Origin: an uncultured Bacilli bacterium
GTDB taxonomy: Bacteria > Bacillota_I > Bacilli_A > RF39 > UBA660
NCBI GenBank assembly: GCA_910588025.1
Contig: CAJUQG010000002.1
Location: 1-64,000, forward strand
Direction of reading: 5' to 3'
Length of the DNA stretch: 64,000 nt
Positions within the stretch are counted from its first letter, which is position 1; the number at the start of each line of letters is the position of its first letter. The position numbers and the translations under genes were made by a program. Positions 35,676 to 44,109 of the stretch are shown piece after piece. A model generated the notes under the pieces. It did not search any database. It was given only the letters and a program-made list of their open reading frames with translations, and was not told where the DNA came from.

Positions 35676-36209
35676 TTATCTTACATTTATGATCCCATAT
35701 GTTTCATTTTTTCTTTTATAAACTACGGAAGTGCAACCTTCTGATTCATTTTTAAAAATAAAGAAATCGTGTCCTAATAATTCCATTTGTAAAATAGCTT
35801 CTTCTTCATCCATTGGTTTCATTTCAAAATCTTTACGACGCATTATTTTCTTTTCGTCTTCTTCCTCTTCTGTTACTTCAAAAGCCATATTCATCTCAGG
35901 AATTACATTGTTTTTAAATTTACGGTTTAATCTTGTTTTATTTTTTCTAATTTGTCTTTCTAATTTGTCTACGACTAAATTAATAGCGGCATATAAATCT
36001 TCCATTGATTCTTCTGCTCGTAGTGTAAATTTTTTGGTTGGAACAGTTACTTCGATTTTTTGGCTTAAACCATTTATACGAATTAACACATTGGCTGTTA
36101 TTTCTTCTGGATTTTCAAAGTAGTTATCTAACTTTTTTAATTTTTCCATTACTTGTGTTTTAATGGCTGAAGTAATTTCTACTTTGTCTCCACGAATATT
36201 TAATTTCAT
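35676..36209 (-). CDS. hpf: Ribosome hibernation promoting factor, long form
   Basis: A 177-residue long-form HPF. The N-terminal S30AE fold (about 1-100) binds the decoding centre. An acidic linker (VTEEEEDEKK) leads to the C-terminal dimerisation domain (EAILQMELLGHDFFIFKNESEGCTSVVYKRKNETYGII). In Firmicutes this protein alone pairs 70S ribosomes into 100S dimers in stationary phase. It sits between cspA and the unknown membrane protein upstream of secA. Confidence 0.96.
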   Translation of the reverse strand: MKLNIRGDKVEITSAIKTQVMEKLKKLDNYFENPEEITANVLIRINGLSQKIEVTVPTKKFTLRAEESMEDLYAAINLVVDKLERQIRKNKTRLNRKFKNNVIPEMNMAFEVTEEEEDEKKIMRRKDFEMKPMDEEEAILQMELLGHDFFIFKNESEGCTSVVYKRKNETYGIINVR

Positions 36210-36248
36210 TTATTCACCTTCCTAATTTAAGTATAACAAAAGACGCAC

Positions 36249-36275
36249 AAAAAAACTACTGTTATTCTACAGTAG
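36249..36275 (-). terminator. Terminator of cspA
   Basis: A 7-bp stem (36256-36262 with 36269-36275) overlaps the stop codon and is followed on the minus strand by TTTTTTT. Confidence 0.8.
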
Positions 36276-36477
36276 CTAAATTTGTCTCCATAACATCAAC
36301 TGCTTGTAATCCTTTAGATGTCTCTATTAATTTAAAGTCTACAAGTTCGCCTTCTTTTAATGTTTTATAACCTTCTTTAACAATCGCTGAATAATGAACA
36401 AAAATGTCTTCTAAATTTTCATATTCAATAAAGCCATAGCCCTTGGTATTGTTAAACCATTTAACTTTTCCACGCAA
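36262..36477 (-). CDS. Cold-shock protein
   Basis: A 71-residue single-domain cold-shock protein with RNP1 (KGYGFIEY) and RNP2 (DIFVHYSAI), an RNA chaperone. The start is a TTG at 36477, eight bases after a very strong AGGAGAGGTG ribosome site. No better ATG exists, and the family N-terminus (RGKVKWFN) begins right there. A terminator overlaps the stop, so it is transcribed alone. Confidence 0.94.
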   Translation of the reverse strand: MRGKVKWFNNTKGYGFIEYENLEDIFVHYSAIVKEGYKTLKEGELVDFKLIETSKGLQAVDVMETNLATVE

Positions 36478-36809
36478 CTCTTCTACACCTCTCCTTCTTA
36501 CTCTTTATTTACTGCTGATACTACTTTATCATGAATTCGTTTTCGTATACAATATAAACTATTCGACAAAATAAATGCATGCAATTGTCTTTAAAACTCA
36601 TGATATAACTACCATATCTTAAAAATTTAAAGAAAAATGGTAACTTGTCTTAAATGATTTAAAATATGTCTGAAATACATCTTGATATCATTTCACAAGA
36701 CCACCTTTTCTTTTCGATTTTATTTTATGTTCTTCGAGTCTTAATTGAAATTTTTGAACCTTTTTTTCGATATAATGCAATTGTGTTACAAGAAAGGATA
36801 GTATTTTTA
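36478..36809. promoter_or_regulatory. cspA / agrB divergent regulatory region
   Basis: This 332-bp gap holds the cspA leader on its left. On its right is a plus-strand TATAAT at 36771-36776, without a good -35 at 17 bp, which is normal for an activator-dependent agr promoter. Two similar blocks, TTGTCTTTAAAA (about 36586) and TTGTCTTAAATG (about 36646), are possible response-regulator sites. The open frame that extends agrB leftward to 36666 overlaps this promoter and is probably not translated. Confidence 0.5.
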
Positions 36810-37424
36810 GTGAAAAAATGGTTTGTCGAAAATAGCTTTCAATTTATATCGAAATATCAACAATGTGATGATTTAACAGAAAGAACAATTCGTTATGGAT
36901 TAGAAACTTTGTATAATCTTTTTTCTAAACTGATTGTAATGCTTATTTTATCCATCTTTCTTGGAATATGGAAAGAATATTTATTATTGGTAATTCTTTT
37001 TGCCAGTGCAAGACGATATGCTTATGGTCTTCATGCCAAAAAATCTTATCTTTGTTGGATTACTACTTTACCAATATATATTCTAGGTTGTTATTTCATT
37101 CGCTATGTAATGATTCCTCAGCCAATTATCTATATTCTATGGATTTTGGGATTTATATCTTTTGTGAAATGGGCACCAGCAGATACTCCAGCAAGACCAT
37201 TAATTCATGTAGAATTAAGAAAGAAACAAAAGATTAAAGCTAGTATAATTTGTATTATTTATTTGATTTGTATTGTAGGATTTCAAAATCAATTGATTGC
37301 TAATGCTATTATTTATTGTTTAACGATCCAAGCGATTTGTATTAATCCTATTACTTATAAAATCACAAAAACACCTTTTGATAATTACAAATTATATTAT
37401 GAAAAACATGGTTTAAATTATTGA
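36810..37424 (+). CDS. agrB: AgrB-like peptide-processing membrane protease
   Basis: A cysteine protease of about 204 residues that cuts and cyclises the AgrD peptide at the membrane. With the GTG start at 36810 the catalytic His75 and Cys82 (HAKKSYLC) fall almost exactly where S. aureus AgrB has His77 and Cys84. RRYAYGLHA and KWAPADTPARPL are the other family blocks, and several membrane helices follow. The frame is open back to 36666, but that part contains the promoter-like TATAAT and is not AgrB-like. agrD follows after 38 nt. Confidence 0.9.
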   Translation: MKKWFVENSFQFISKYQQCDDLTERTIRYGLETLYNLFSKLIVMLILSIFLGIWKEYLLLVILFASARRYAYGLHAKKSYLCWITTLPIYILGCYFIRYVMIPQPIIYILWILGFISFVKWAPADTPARPLIHVELRKKQKIKASIICIIYLICIVGFQNQLIANAIIYCLTIQAICINPITYKITKTPFDNYKLYYEKHGLNY

Positions 37425-37462
37425 TATAGATTTAAACAAATATAATTAAAGGAGGATTGTTC

Positions 37463-37579
37463 ATGAACTTTTTAGCAAATTTACTTTCTGGTACTGCATC
37501 TAAACTTGCAAATACTGGAAGCCAAGCAAGTGTTGGTTGGATTTGGGAAGAACCAGTTTGTCCAGAAGAAATTTTATAA
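37463..37579 (+). CDS. agrD: AgrD-like signal peptide precursor without core cysteine
   Basis: A 38-codon ORF after a perfect AAAGGAGG ribosome site, directly behind agrB. It has the three AgrD parts: an amphipathic N-terminal helix (1-18), a short signal region around ASVGWIW, and an acidic tail EEPVCPEEIL that matches the AgrB recognition segment (compare DEVEVPKEL in S. aureus). Alignment of the tails puts AgrB cleavage after Trp28. The only Cys (33) lies in the tail, so no thiolactone can form in the signal. Ser23 could form a lactone, as in S. intermedius or the Enterococcus GBAP signal. Confidence 0.85.
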   Translation: MNFLANLLSGTASKLANTGSQASVGWIWEEPVCPEEIL

Positions 37580-37600
37580 TCAACTAGAGAAAGACAAAAT

Positions 37601-37640
37601 AAAAAAAGGTCAAGGCCATATGATCTTTTTTATTTTACTT
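37601..37640. terminator. Bidirectional terminator between agrBD and agrCA
   Basis: AAAAAAGGTCA pairs with TGATCTTTTTT around an 8-nt loop, with T runs on both strands. It separates the two convergent halves of the locus. Confidence 0.75.
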
Positions 37641-38903
37641 TTTTTCAATAATTATTTCATTAAAAAATAAATCATTAATAATTGAGGTTTTTATTTTTAA
37701 TTTTTTTCTTCCAATTAGAGAAAATAGTCCTATTCCGTGTCCTGTTTTTTTCGTTGTATATTTTAATGTTCCTAAGGCATCAATATCTAGAACAGTTTGG
37801 AATGTATTAATAATTTTTATGTGATAAGATTCTTCAGTTTCTTTCATATCAATCATTAAAATTTTTTCTTTCGTTTTTTCAGTAGCTTCTAGAGCATTAT
37901 CTAATAAGATACCTAAGGCTTCACACAAGAGGTTATAACTTTTTGGGGTTAATTCATCATATACATTAGAATTAATATTGTTATCAATTCCAATCGATAA
38001 TTCATTGTTTTCAAAACCATATATCTTTTCATAAACAATTCCACTAATTCCCATGGGCATCTTTTGCATATTTTGAATGGTTTTCGTATTTTGATTATAT
38101 TCTTGAATTAAATCATTAATTAATTCTTGGCCTTTTTCATTTGAAACACTTTTCACACCGTTTAATTGATGAATTAGATTATGTTTTAGCATTCGATAGT
38201 CATTAATAATTGTTAAATAAAACTCGTTGTTTCTAATTATATTTTCGTTGGTGACTTTTAATTCGTAATTATTATATTCACGATTTAAAAACATGATTAA
38301 GAAAATAGTAATCGAAAAAAATAATAAATATATTTCTAAAGATAAAGAATTTAAACCAAATTTTTGGATAAAATCATATATTGTGAATCCTAAAGAGATT
38401 AAAACAATCATAATCAGTAAAAAGGAAAGATAAGGAAACTTAATTTTTTTCATATTTTTGTGTAATTTCGCAGACCACTTTTTGATATGATTAGAATTTA
38501 ATGTAAATAAAAGGATTGTTTCAACTACAATAGTATCAATAAATCGAATTTCTGTAATGCCAAAGGAAAAGAATTTAAAAGGAATAAGCGTTGAAAAAAT
38601 CATAACTAAAATATCAATTATCATTCCTATAATACTAATCGTAGCGCCATAAAATATAATATCAAATACATCTTTTCGATATAATAAGTAATAAAGAACA
38701 AAATAAAAAAATAAGGATGTTAAGGTATTTAAAGTCATTAATTTAAAATGATATTCAAGGGTCATTATTAAAGCAAAGGGAATGATTAATAAATAAGATA
38801 AATAATGTACTTTTTTATCATGATTTGTTATTAATTTAAACCCAGTTGATACAGATAATTGAACTATGCAAGCTAAAAGAAAATAGATCACAAGATTTAG
38901 CAT
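37635..38903 (-). CDS. agrC: AgrC-like sensor histidine kinase
   Basis: A 422-residue GHKL-type kinase. The first 200 residues hold about six membrane helices, the expected receptor for the cyclic peptide. A dimerisation helix with the likely phospho-acceptor His in MLKHNLIHQL follows. The ATPase domain has the N box NALEAT and the G box GHGIGL. It overlaps the response regulator gene upstream by 7 bp. It converges on agrBD, unlike the single agrBDCA operon of staphylococci. Confidence 0.92.
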   Translation of the reverse strand: MLNLVIYFLLACIVQLSVSTGFKLITNHDKKVHYLSYLLIIPFALIMTLEYHFKLMTLNTLTSLFFYFVLYYLLYRKDVFDIIFYGATISIIGMIIDILVMIFSTLIPFKFFSFGITEIRFIDTIVVETILLFTLNSNHIKKWSAKLHKNMKKIKFPYLSFLLIMIVLISLGFTIYDFIQKFGLNSLSLEIYLLFFSITIFLIMFLNREYNNYELKVTNENIIRNNEFYLTIINDYRMLKHNLIHQLNGVKSVSNEKGQELINDLIQEYNQNTKTIQNMQKMPMGISGIVYEKIYGFENNELSIGIDNNINSNVYDELTPKSYNLLCEALGILLDNALEATEKTKEKILMIDMKETEESYHIKIINTFQTVLDIDALGTLKYTTKKTGHGIGLFSLIGRKKLKIKTSIINDLFFNEIIIEKK

Positions 38904-39616
38904 ACTCTTTCAACCTCCTTTTTATATTTTTTTGAAAGATATTCTACTTTTCCGCCATTGTCTAGCAAGAAATAGTTTTTAGGCCAATTCCATTCGTGAA
39001 CTCTTTGACGATTGGCAATACAACTTCGATGAACTTGAATAAAGCGATCATCTAAAAGATTTACGATATCATTTAAGTTCATATTTAATTTAAAGACATT
39101 TGTATCTGTATGGACTAGTACTTTTCTTTCTTCTTTATCTCTTGTGATATGAGTAATCGCCCGATAGAAAATTTGTAAGTCAACATTACGATTTGATATA
39201 CAGAGCATTTTATTATCAAAATTCTTTTGAAAAATCAGTTCTATATCTTTTTCTAATCGTTTTTCCATATCATAAAATTTCTCTATAAAATTAAATACTT
39301 GGTAAACACTACGATAAACTGTTTCAAACATTTTGTCGTGAGAAGTTATGAATATAATTTCACTTTCCCAATCTTTTTCTCGAATCATTTTAGCAATCTC
39401 AATTCCACTAGTTTTGGTTTCTAATTCGATATCCATAATATACACTTTTCTAGTAGAATTGTCATCTATAATAGTTTTTAATTCACTTGTGTATTTTGTA
39501 AAATATTTGATATTAATGGTATTATCCTTGCTAATGATTACTCTTCTTAATACGTCTTTGATTGTTTCTTGGGTCTTTTTATCATCTTCAACCACAATAA
39601 AACTTGTCAAACTCAT
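38897..39616 (-). CDS. agrA: AgrA-like LytTR response regulator
   Basis: A response regulator of about 239 residues. The receiver domain (about 5-125) has the acidic pair EDD, the phospho-acceptor Asp near residue 62 in IMDIEL, TSH and a C-terminal lysine (FIEK). The LytTR DNA-binding domain (about 140-238) includes FIQVHRSCIANRQRV. It should activate agrBD and other targets after signal sensing. It is the first gene of a two-gene agrA-agrC unit with a GGATAGGTG ribosome site before ATG 39616. Confidence 0.92.
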   Translation of the reverse strand: MSLTSFIVVEDDKKTQETIKDVLRRVIISKDNTINIKYFTKYTSELKTIIDDNSTRKVYIMDIELETKTSGIEIAKMIREKDWESEIIFITSHDKMFETVYRSVYQVFNFIEKFYDMEKRLEKDIELIFQKNFDNKMLCISNRNVDLQIFYRAITHITRDKEERKVLVHTDTNVFKLNMNLNDIVNLLDDRFIQVHRSCIANRQRVHEWNWPKNYFLLDNGGKVEYLSKKYKKEVERVC

Positions 39617-39673
39617 CACCTATCCTTTTGTTTACTAATTGCAATTATATCATATATTTTAAAATTGACCATA

Positions 39674-39702
39674 CAAAAAAACACAATTTATGGAAAATTG
39701 TG
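39674..39702 (-). terminator. Terminator of the 204-residue gene
   Basis: A perfect 8-bp stem (39682-39689 with 39695-39702) overlaps the stop codon and is followed on the minus strand by TTTTTTTG. Confidence 0.8.
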
Positions 39703-40302
39703 CCAATTTGCATTTTTTAGTAAATATTTGTCGTATTCTTCAAAATATAAAACTCTTTTCCCTGTTTTCCTTTCATACTCACTGGCCATAAGTGGGATGT
39801 TATGATTGGATCCGATGAAGACAATTTTTTTAATTGATGGTTCATTTCTTAAAAAAAGATTTAGAAATTCTTCTAATGAAATATTTATTTTTTTATGCCA
39901 TAACAGAGATGTTTTCTCATTTTTTTGTAAATAAGTAAAGTAAGCATAATTTAAATTTAAATGAATCCATACAGAATTTTTGGTTAATTGATAGAGATTT
40001 TTTTCTTTTATGAACTTTATTTCATCAACCGGTAAATCATCCAAAATTAACTTAATAATTTCTTTGTCCACTTCCTCAAAAGTGGGAGGTGTAATAAAAT
40101 AAATAATATTGTGACGAAATCTTTTGATTAATTTGTATTTTTTTAAAAAAGTTTTTAACTGTTTTTGAAATTTAGGTCGATGAATAATTTTGCCAAATTT
40201 TAAAGTTTTTGGTAATAAATGATAAGTAATCAATCGGTTTTCTTTTTTCACAAAACAATGAATATTATCGTCTTCTAGATACATGATAAGTTTATTTTTC
40301 AT
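39688..40302 (-). CDS. Unknown protein downstream of spoIIQ
   Basis: A soluble basic protein of about 204 residues. It starts KNKLIMYLEDDNIHCFVKKENR and ends with a KIVFIGSNHNIPLMASEYERKTGKRV block. The layout (an early strand pair, a late IGSN loop followed by helix) loosely recalls very divergent actin-fold proteins such as PilM or FtsA, but no phosphate loop is convincing. GAGGG seven bases before ATG 40302 fixes the start. Its place after spoIID-spoIIQ is where many Firmicutes carry spoIIID and mbl. Confidence 0.45.
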   Translation of the reverse strand: MKNKLIMYLEDDNIHCFVKKENRLITYHLLPKTLKFGKIIHRPKFQKQLKTFLKKYKLIKRFRHNIIYFITPPTFEEVDKEIIKLILDDLPVDEIKFIKEKNLYQLTKNSVWIHLNLNYAYFTYLQKNEKTSLLWHKKINISLEEFLNLFLRNEPSIKKIVFIGSNHNIPLMASEYERKTGKRVLYFEEYDKYLLKNANWHNFP

Positions 40303-40332
40303 AGAATCCCTCATTTGTTTTAGAAAGTGAAT

Positions 40333-40369
40333 CACCTCTTATTGATTGTGGATAAGAGGTGTGTTTTTT
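40333..40369 (+). terminator. Hairpin plus T run in antisense orientation
   Basis: A perfect 10-bp stem (40333-40342 with 40352-40361) is followed by GTTTTTT on the plus strand, although both neighbours are on the minus strand. It may stop antisense transcription or merely fold in the spoIIQ 3' region. Confidence 0.5.
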
Positions 40370-41018
40370 ATTTGTTTAAGTCTTCTAATTTCATTTCAAA
40401 GAAATCAATTGGATTTACTAAATTACCATTTAAGTATACTTCAAATAATAAGCAGTTTTGTTTTTCATTTTCTAGTTTGTTTGATCCACTGGTGCCAATG
40501 ATGTCACCTGTTTTAACATTCATACCAGCAGTTACTTTGACATCACTTAAACTGTAGTAAACTACGGTGACATTTGAATTATGTTCTACAGTTACAACAG
40601 ATCCTAGTATTTCATCTTCTTTGACATCTTTTACAGTTCCTTCTATACTTGCTAAGACTTCAAAGGCTTCATCACTGCTATACAAAACACCAGTATTTTG
40701 CATGTAAGTGTTTTCATAATAGATTAAGGAGTTTTGTTGTTTTTCTTTATCATCTTCAAAATGATAGAAGTTTTTACTAATTGTTACTCCATCTTTTGTA
40801 AATGGAATAATGGGCTTTTCAGGAACAGGACTTACAACATAAATATCACTGTTTTCTTTGTTATCCACATTAACTGTTACAGAGTTATCGTTTTGATTTA
40901 ATTCTGGGGCCGTAAAATTTAAACTATTGTTTAAAAAATATACGGTAGCAAACAAACAAAACACTACTAATCCATAAATACTTGGTAATACAAATCCTCT
41001 TAATTTTCTTTTTTTCAT
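40368..41018 (-). CDS. spoIIQ: SpoIIQ-like degenerate M23 protein
   Basis: A 216-residue protein with an N-terminal membrane anchor (about 9-29) and a LytM/M23 domain (about 95-205). The zinc ligands are not conserved: the first motif reads YYENTYMQNTGV and the HLH position reads CLLFEV. It is therefore a structural M23 domain, as in SpoIIQ, which joins SpoIIIAH across the forespore-mother cell space during engulfment. Its place right after spoIID supports the call. Confidence 0.82.
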   Translation of the reverse strand: MKKRKLRGFVLPSIYGLVVFCLFATVYFLNNSLNFTAPELNQNDNSVTVNVDNKENSDIYVVSPVPEKPIIPFTKDGVTISKNFYHFEDDKEKQQNSLIYYENTYMQNTGVLYSSDEAFEVLASIEGTVKDVKEDEILGSVVTVEHNSNVTVVYYSLSDVKVTAGMNVKTGDIIGTSGSNKLENEKQNCLLFEVYLNGNLVNPIDFFEMKLEDLNK

Positions 41019-41068
41019 GGTCTCACCTTCCTACTCCTAGTTTGACCATGTCTACCAATTTTATACAG

Positions 41069-42016
41069 TTATATTTTTGAAAATTCGATATTTTGATAAT
41101 AATGGGTTAAAATTTCTTGATAATTTTTGCCTTCTTTGGCCATACCGTTGGCTCCATATTGGCTCATACCCACGCCATGTCCACTTCCACGAGTAGTAAT
41201 TTTAATCTTATCTTCTATTTGAATAACAAAATCAGTAGAGCGTAAAGATAGTTTTTTACGTACTTCTGTACCTTTCATTAAATTCCCATTTATTTTTATG
41301 GTATTAATGCGCCCTGAACTTGTGCGATTTACATCACTAATATTTATTTCTTCACATGATATATTTAATAAATTACAAAAATCTTGGGTGCTAAATTCTT
41401 TGGTGACTTCATAGTTTTGTAATGTTTCATTGTCCCAATTGGAATCAACACTAGTAAGATAAGGAAGAGCTTCTTGAAAGACCAATTCACAATTTTCCGT
41501 TTGACCATTGCTCATAGAAAAATAAAAGGATTCAATAGTTTGACCTTGGTAGGTCATGATATCGCCTTGGGTTGCTTGGACAGCATTTTTTATTTTTTCA
41601 TAATTAGTTTGATAATCAGCTCCCCATTTATTTTGCATTTGTTCAATCGTGTTGTATGCTTGATCGGCGACACCGATAATAATATCATAAGCTTCTTGAC
41701 GATGTTCCATTTTGTAAGTTGCAAATGTTCTTGCGGCAATGGCTTGTGCTTTTAGAGCTTCTAATTCAAAGGAAGCGGGCATTTCTGCTGCTACAACGCC
41801 GAGAATATAATCTTCTAAATTCATATTTTCGATGGTAGTTGTTGTGGGATTATAAACACGAATTATTTTATCTTGTTTCTCTTGTTGTTTTTCACTTGGT
41901 TCATCCACTTGTGGGGGATTATCAAAAGAAAAGTTAGTTTTGGAATGAAAACTAACTTCTAATATTAACACGAAACTTAATAATACAATAATGCAACAAA
42001 GAATTTTATTTTTCAT
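41069..42016 (-). CDS. spoIID: Stage II sporulation protein D
   Basis: A 315-residue membrane-anchored lytic transglycosylase that removes glycan cross-bridges during engulfment. Signatures are MNLEDYILGVVAAEMPASFELEALKAQAIAARTFA (Glu in AAEMPA is the likely catalytic acid), YFSMSNGQTENCELVF and the C-terminal GSGHGVGMSQYGANGMA. The N-terminal membrane anchor is at about 4-22. It sits between DUF1146/rpiB and spoIIQ, resembling the murA-spoIID-spoIIQ order of Bacillus with genes inserted. Confidence 0.95.
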   Translation of the reverse strand: MKNKILCCIIVLLSFVLILEVSFHSKTNFSFDNPPQVDEPSEKQQEKQDKIIRVYNPTTTTIENMNLEDYILGVVAAEMPASFELEALKAQAIAARTFATYKMEHRQEAYDIIIGVADQAYNTIEQMQNKWGADYQTNYEKIKNAVQATQGDIMTYQGQTIESFYFSMSNGQTENCELVFQEALPYLTSVDSNWDNETLQNYEVTKEFSTQDFCNLLNISCEEINISDVNRTSSGRINTIKINGNLMKGTEVRKKLSLRSTDFVIQIEDKIKITTRGSGHGVGMSQYGANGMAKEGKNYQEILTHYYQNIEFSKI

Positions 42017-42025
42017 AATTTCTCC

Positions 42026-42223
42026 TTAAAGAATTCGACAAGAATTTAAGAAATCAAAGGTAAAATTCGTTAAAAGATAACCCATTATGATACTAAGTAT
42101 CATTACAAGTATTCTTGATTCCCAAATTTTATTTGTCTTCATCCATGAATCAAAATTAACTCCTGTTAAAGCATATGCACTAAGCATGACAAAAAAGACA
42201 TATAAATATACTTTAATACTCAT
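42026..42223 (-). CDS. DUF1146 (YwzB-like) membrane protein
   Basis: A 65-residue protein with two membrane helices around the family core ALTGVNFDSWMKTNKIWESRIL. DUF1146 genes usually lie near murA and spoIID in Bacilli, as here. Function unknown. Its ATG overlaps the end of rpiB by 11 bp, so translation is probably coupled. Confidence 0.8.
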   Translation of the reverse strand: MSIKVYLYVFFVMLSAYALTGVNFDSWMKTNKIWESRILVMILSIIMGYLLTNFTFDFLNSCRIL

Positions 42224-42665
42224 TAGATTCGTTGCTTTCGTAGAAACTTACTTTATTAATTCTTTTTAAATGCCGTTCTTCGGTGGCTTTTTTTGTAGAA
42301 ATAAACATATCGACAATTTCTTTCGCCGTTTCATCAGAGATACCACCAAACGCAATTACATTTGCACCATTATGATTTTTAGCTTTAAACGCATCGTCAC
42401 TGTTTGTTACTCTAGCACAGCGAATTCCTTTTACTTTATTAGCAGCGATACTTATTCCAATTCCATTTCCGCAGATAAGGATACCGAGATTTTTTTCATT
42501 TTCTACGACTTTTTGGCAAATATCGAAAGCAAAATCGGGATAATCATCTAAATCATGGTTAGGAAGTTTAGAAATTTCAACTTCTAACCCTTCTTCTTTT
42601 AAATAACTCTCTAAAACATTTCTTAGTGCAACGCCTTGATGGTCAGCACCCATATATATTTTCAT
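42213..42665 (-). CDS. rpiB: Ribose-5-phosphate isomerase B
   Basis: A 150-residue RpiB/LacAB-type isomerase that interconverts ribose 5-phosphate and ribulose 5-phosphate in the pentose phosphate pathway. MGADHQGVALR (substrate binding), GNGIGISIAANK (anion hole, with Gly-Asn-Gly) and RHLKRINKV are present. Its ATG overlaps the stop of the ATP-grasp gene by four bases. Confidence 0.95.
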   Translation of the reverse strand: MKIYMGADHQGVALRNVLESYLKEEGLEVEISKLPNHDLDDYPDFAFDICQKVVENEKNLGILICGNGIGISIAANKVKGIRCARVTNSDDAFKAKNHNGANVIAFGGISDETAKEIVDMFISTKKATEERHLKRINKVSFYESNESNEY

Positions 42666-43666
42666 TCTTCAAATTTCCTTTCTTCTGCTTCTTTAAATAC
42701 TGGTAATAGGCCAGTATTATTTTTTCGATGAGGTGGTAAACCATATATATCATGGCCTGGGAATTCATTAGCTTCGATAAAAAAACATTTTTCTTTTCCA
42801 ACACAGACATCCCAACCGACATAACCTACTTGAGGTATTTCTAATGCGGCATTTTCACATAGTTCAATCACTTCATCAAATTTTGGTATTTCAAGACCAA
42901 CGATAGGCTTTTTGGTTAAAGGATGTACTTCATATAAGTTACCAGCTTTATCAATCGCTGGATAAATAATTTTACCATTTTCTAGTTCAACAGGAGCAAC
43001 CATCCCACCATGATTAAAATTATCGACCGTATTATGATTATTTCCAATTCTTAAATAACAGGCAACGACACTTCCTAGTAGAGTAACTACACGTAAGGTA
43101 TTAATGCTATCTGGATGAAGATCGTTTATTTTTTTACATTGAGTTGCGACACTTTCTATCAATGTTTGATTATTTTCAATTAATTCTTCATATAACTCTT
43201 TTAATTTACGTTCTGACACATCAATCTTTTCGATGTCTTTTCCACACTGTGCTCCGACTGGTTTTACAATGATTTGATTATGTTTTAAGCAAAAACTCGC
43301 AAATTCATTTTTATTTTTCCCATTTAAATATAACCAATCACGATTTAAATATTTGTCGAATTGTTTGTTAAATTCTACTTTATTATGAAATAGGTGAATG
43401 AATTTAGGGTCATTGTATTTTACCATAAAACTATTATTAATACCTCTAGTTATCACTGTATTTCGCTCATATTTATTCATATGATACATTTCAAATAAAG
43501 CGTAATCCATATAGCCAGCTTGGTATTTAAAACCGCAATAAATCATATCAAAAAAAATACTTACGCGATTTTTATTTGATTTTTTATGAACTTCATTCAT
43601 TACATGAAAGAAATTGCCAAAGTCCATGTGAATAATTCGTTTGATAATATATTTTATTTTTTTCAT
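42662..43666 (-). CDS. ATP-grasp protein (sugar-transfer-associated type)
   Basis: A protein of about 334 residues with an ATP-grasp domain. IIVKPVGAQCGKDIEKI is the nucleotide-binding loop, and WDVCVGKEKCFFIEANEFPGHDIYGL holds the metal-binding Glu and Asn. The shape matches the sugar-transfer-associated ATP-grasp family, found with polysaccharide or teichoic-acid genes. No such genes are adjacent here, so the substrate is open. GGAGAG supports ATG 43666. It is coupled to rpiB downstream. Confidence 0.78.
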   Translation of the reverse strand: MKKIKYIIKRIIHMDFGNFFHVMNEVHKKSNKNRVSIFFDMIYCGFKYQAGYMDYALFEMYHMNKYERNTVITRGINNSFMVKYNDPKFIHLFHNKVEFNKQFDKYLNRDWLYLNGKNKNEFASFCLKHNQIIVKPVGAQCGKDIEKIDVSERKLKELYEELIENNQTLIESVATQCKKINDLHPDSINTLRVVTLLGSVVACYLRIGNNHNTVDNFNHGGMVAPVELENGKIIYPAIDKAGNLYEVHPLTKKPIVGLEIPKFDEVIELCENAALEIPQVGYVGWDVCVGKEKCFFIEANEFPGHDIYGLPPHRKNNTGLLPVFKEAEERKFEE

Positions 43667-43727
43667 ATAACTCTCCAACTTCATTATATCATGAAGTTAT
43701 TAATCCGAAAATAGTATCCAAAATCTC

Positions 43728-43755
43728 AAAGAAAAAAAGCTTATGCAGCCTTTTG
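43728..43755 (-). terminator. Terminator of rpmE
   Basis: AAAGGCT pairs with AGCTTT (one bulge) at the rpmE stop and is followed by TTTTTCTTT on the minus strand. Confidence 0.6.
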
Positions 43756-43953
43756 ATTTAAATTATACTTACGATTAAACTTTTCAATATTACCAGTTCT
43801 TTTGGTATTTCCTTGTTTTCCTGTATAGAATGGATGACATTCGCTACAAACTTCAACATCAATTTTGTCTTTTGTAGACATTGTTTTAAATGAAGCACCA
43901 CAAGCACACTTTACTTCTACTTCTTTCATTTCTGGATGAATGTTTGCTCTCAT
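43741..43953 (-). CDS. rpmE: 50S ribosomal protein L31, zinc-binding form
   Basis: L31 of about 70 residues. The pairs CAC and CSEC form the zinc site of the C+ type, and HPFYTGKQG is the family signature. The frame stays open to 43989, but AAAGGAG before ATG 43953 and the family N-terminus MRANIHPEM decide the start. It forms bridge B1b between subunits. Confidence 0.96.
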   Translation of the reverse strand: MRANIHPEMKEVEVKCACGASFKTMSTKDKIDVEVCSECHPFYTGKQGNTKRTGNIEKFNRKYNLNQKAA

Positions 43954-44109
43954 AATCAATCTCCTTTCGCCATGCCAAGTTATAGGCATAGTAATTTCAT
44001 TTCTAATGTATTATATCATATTTTTCTTTGGTTGCAAGTGAAACATCTATAATAATTATATGTAATGTTTTAATAATTACGCTTTTCTTTCATTTTATTT
44101 GTTACATAA

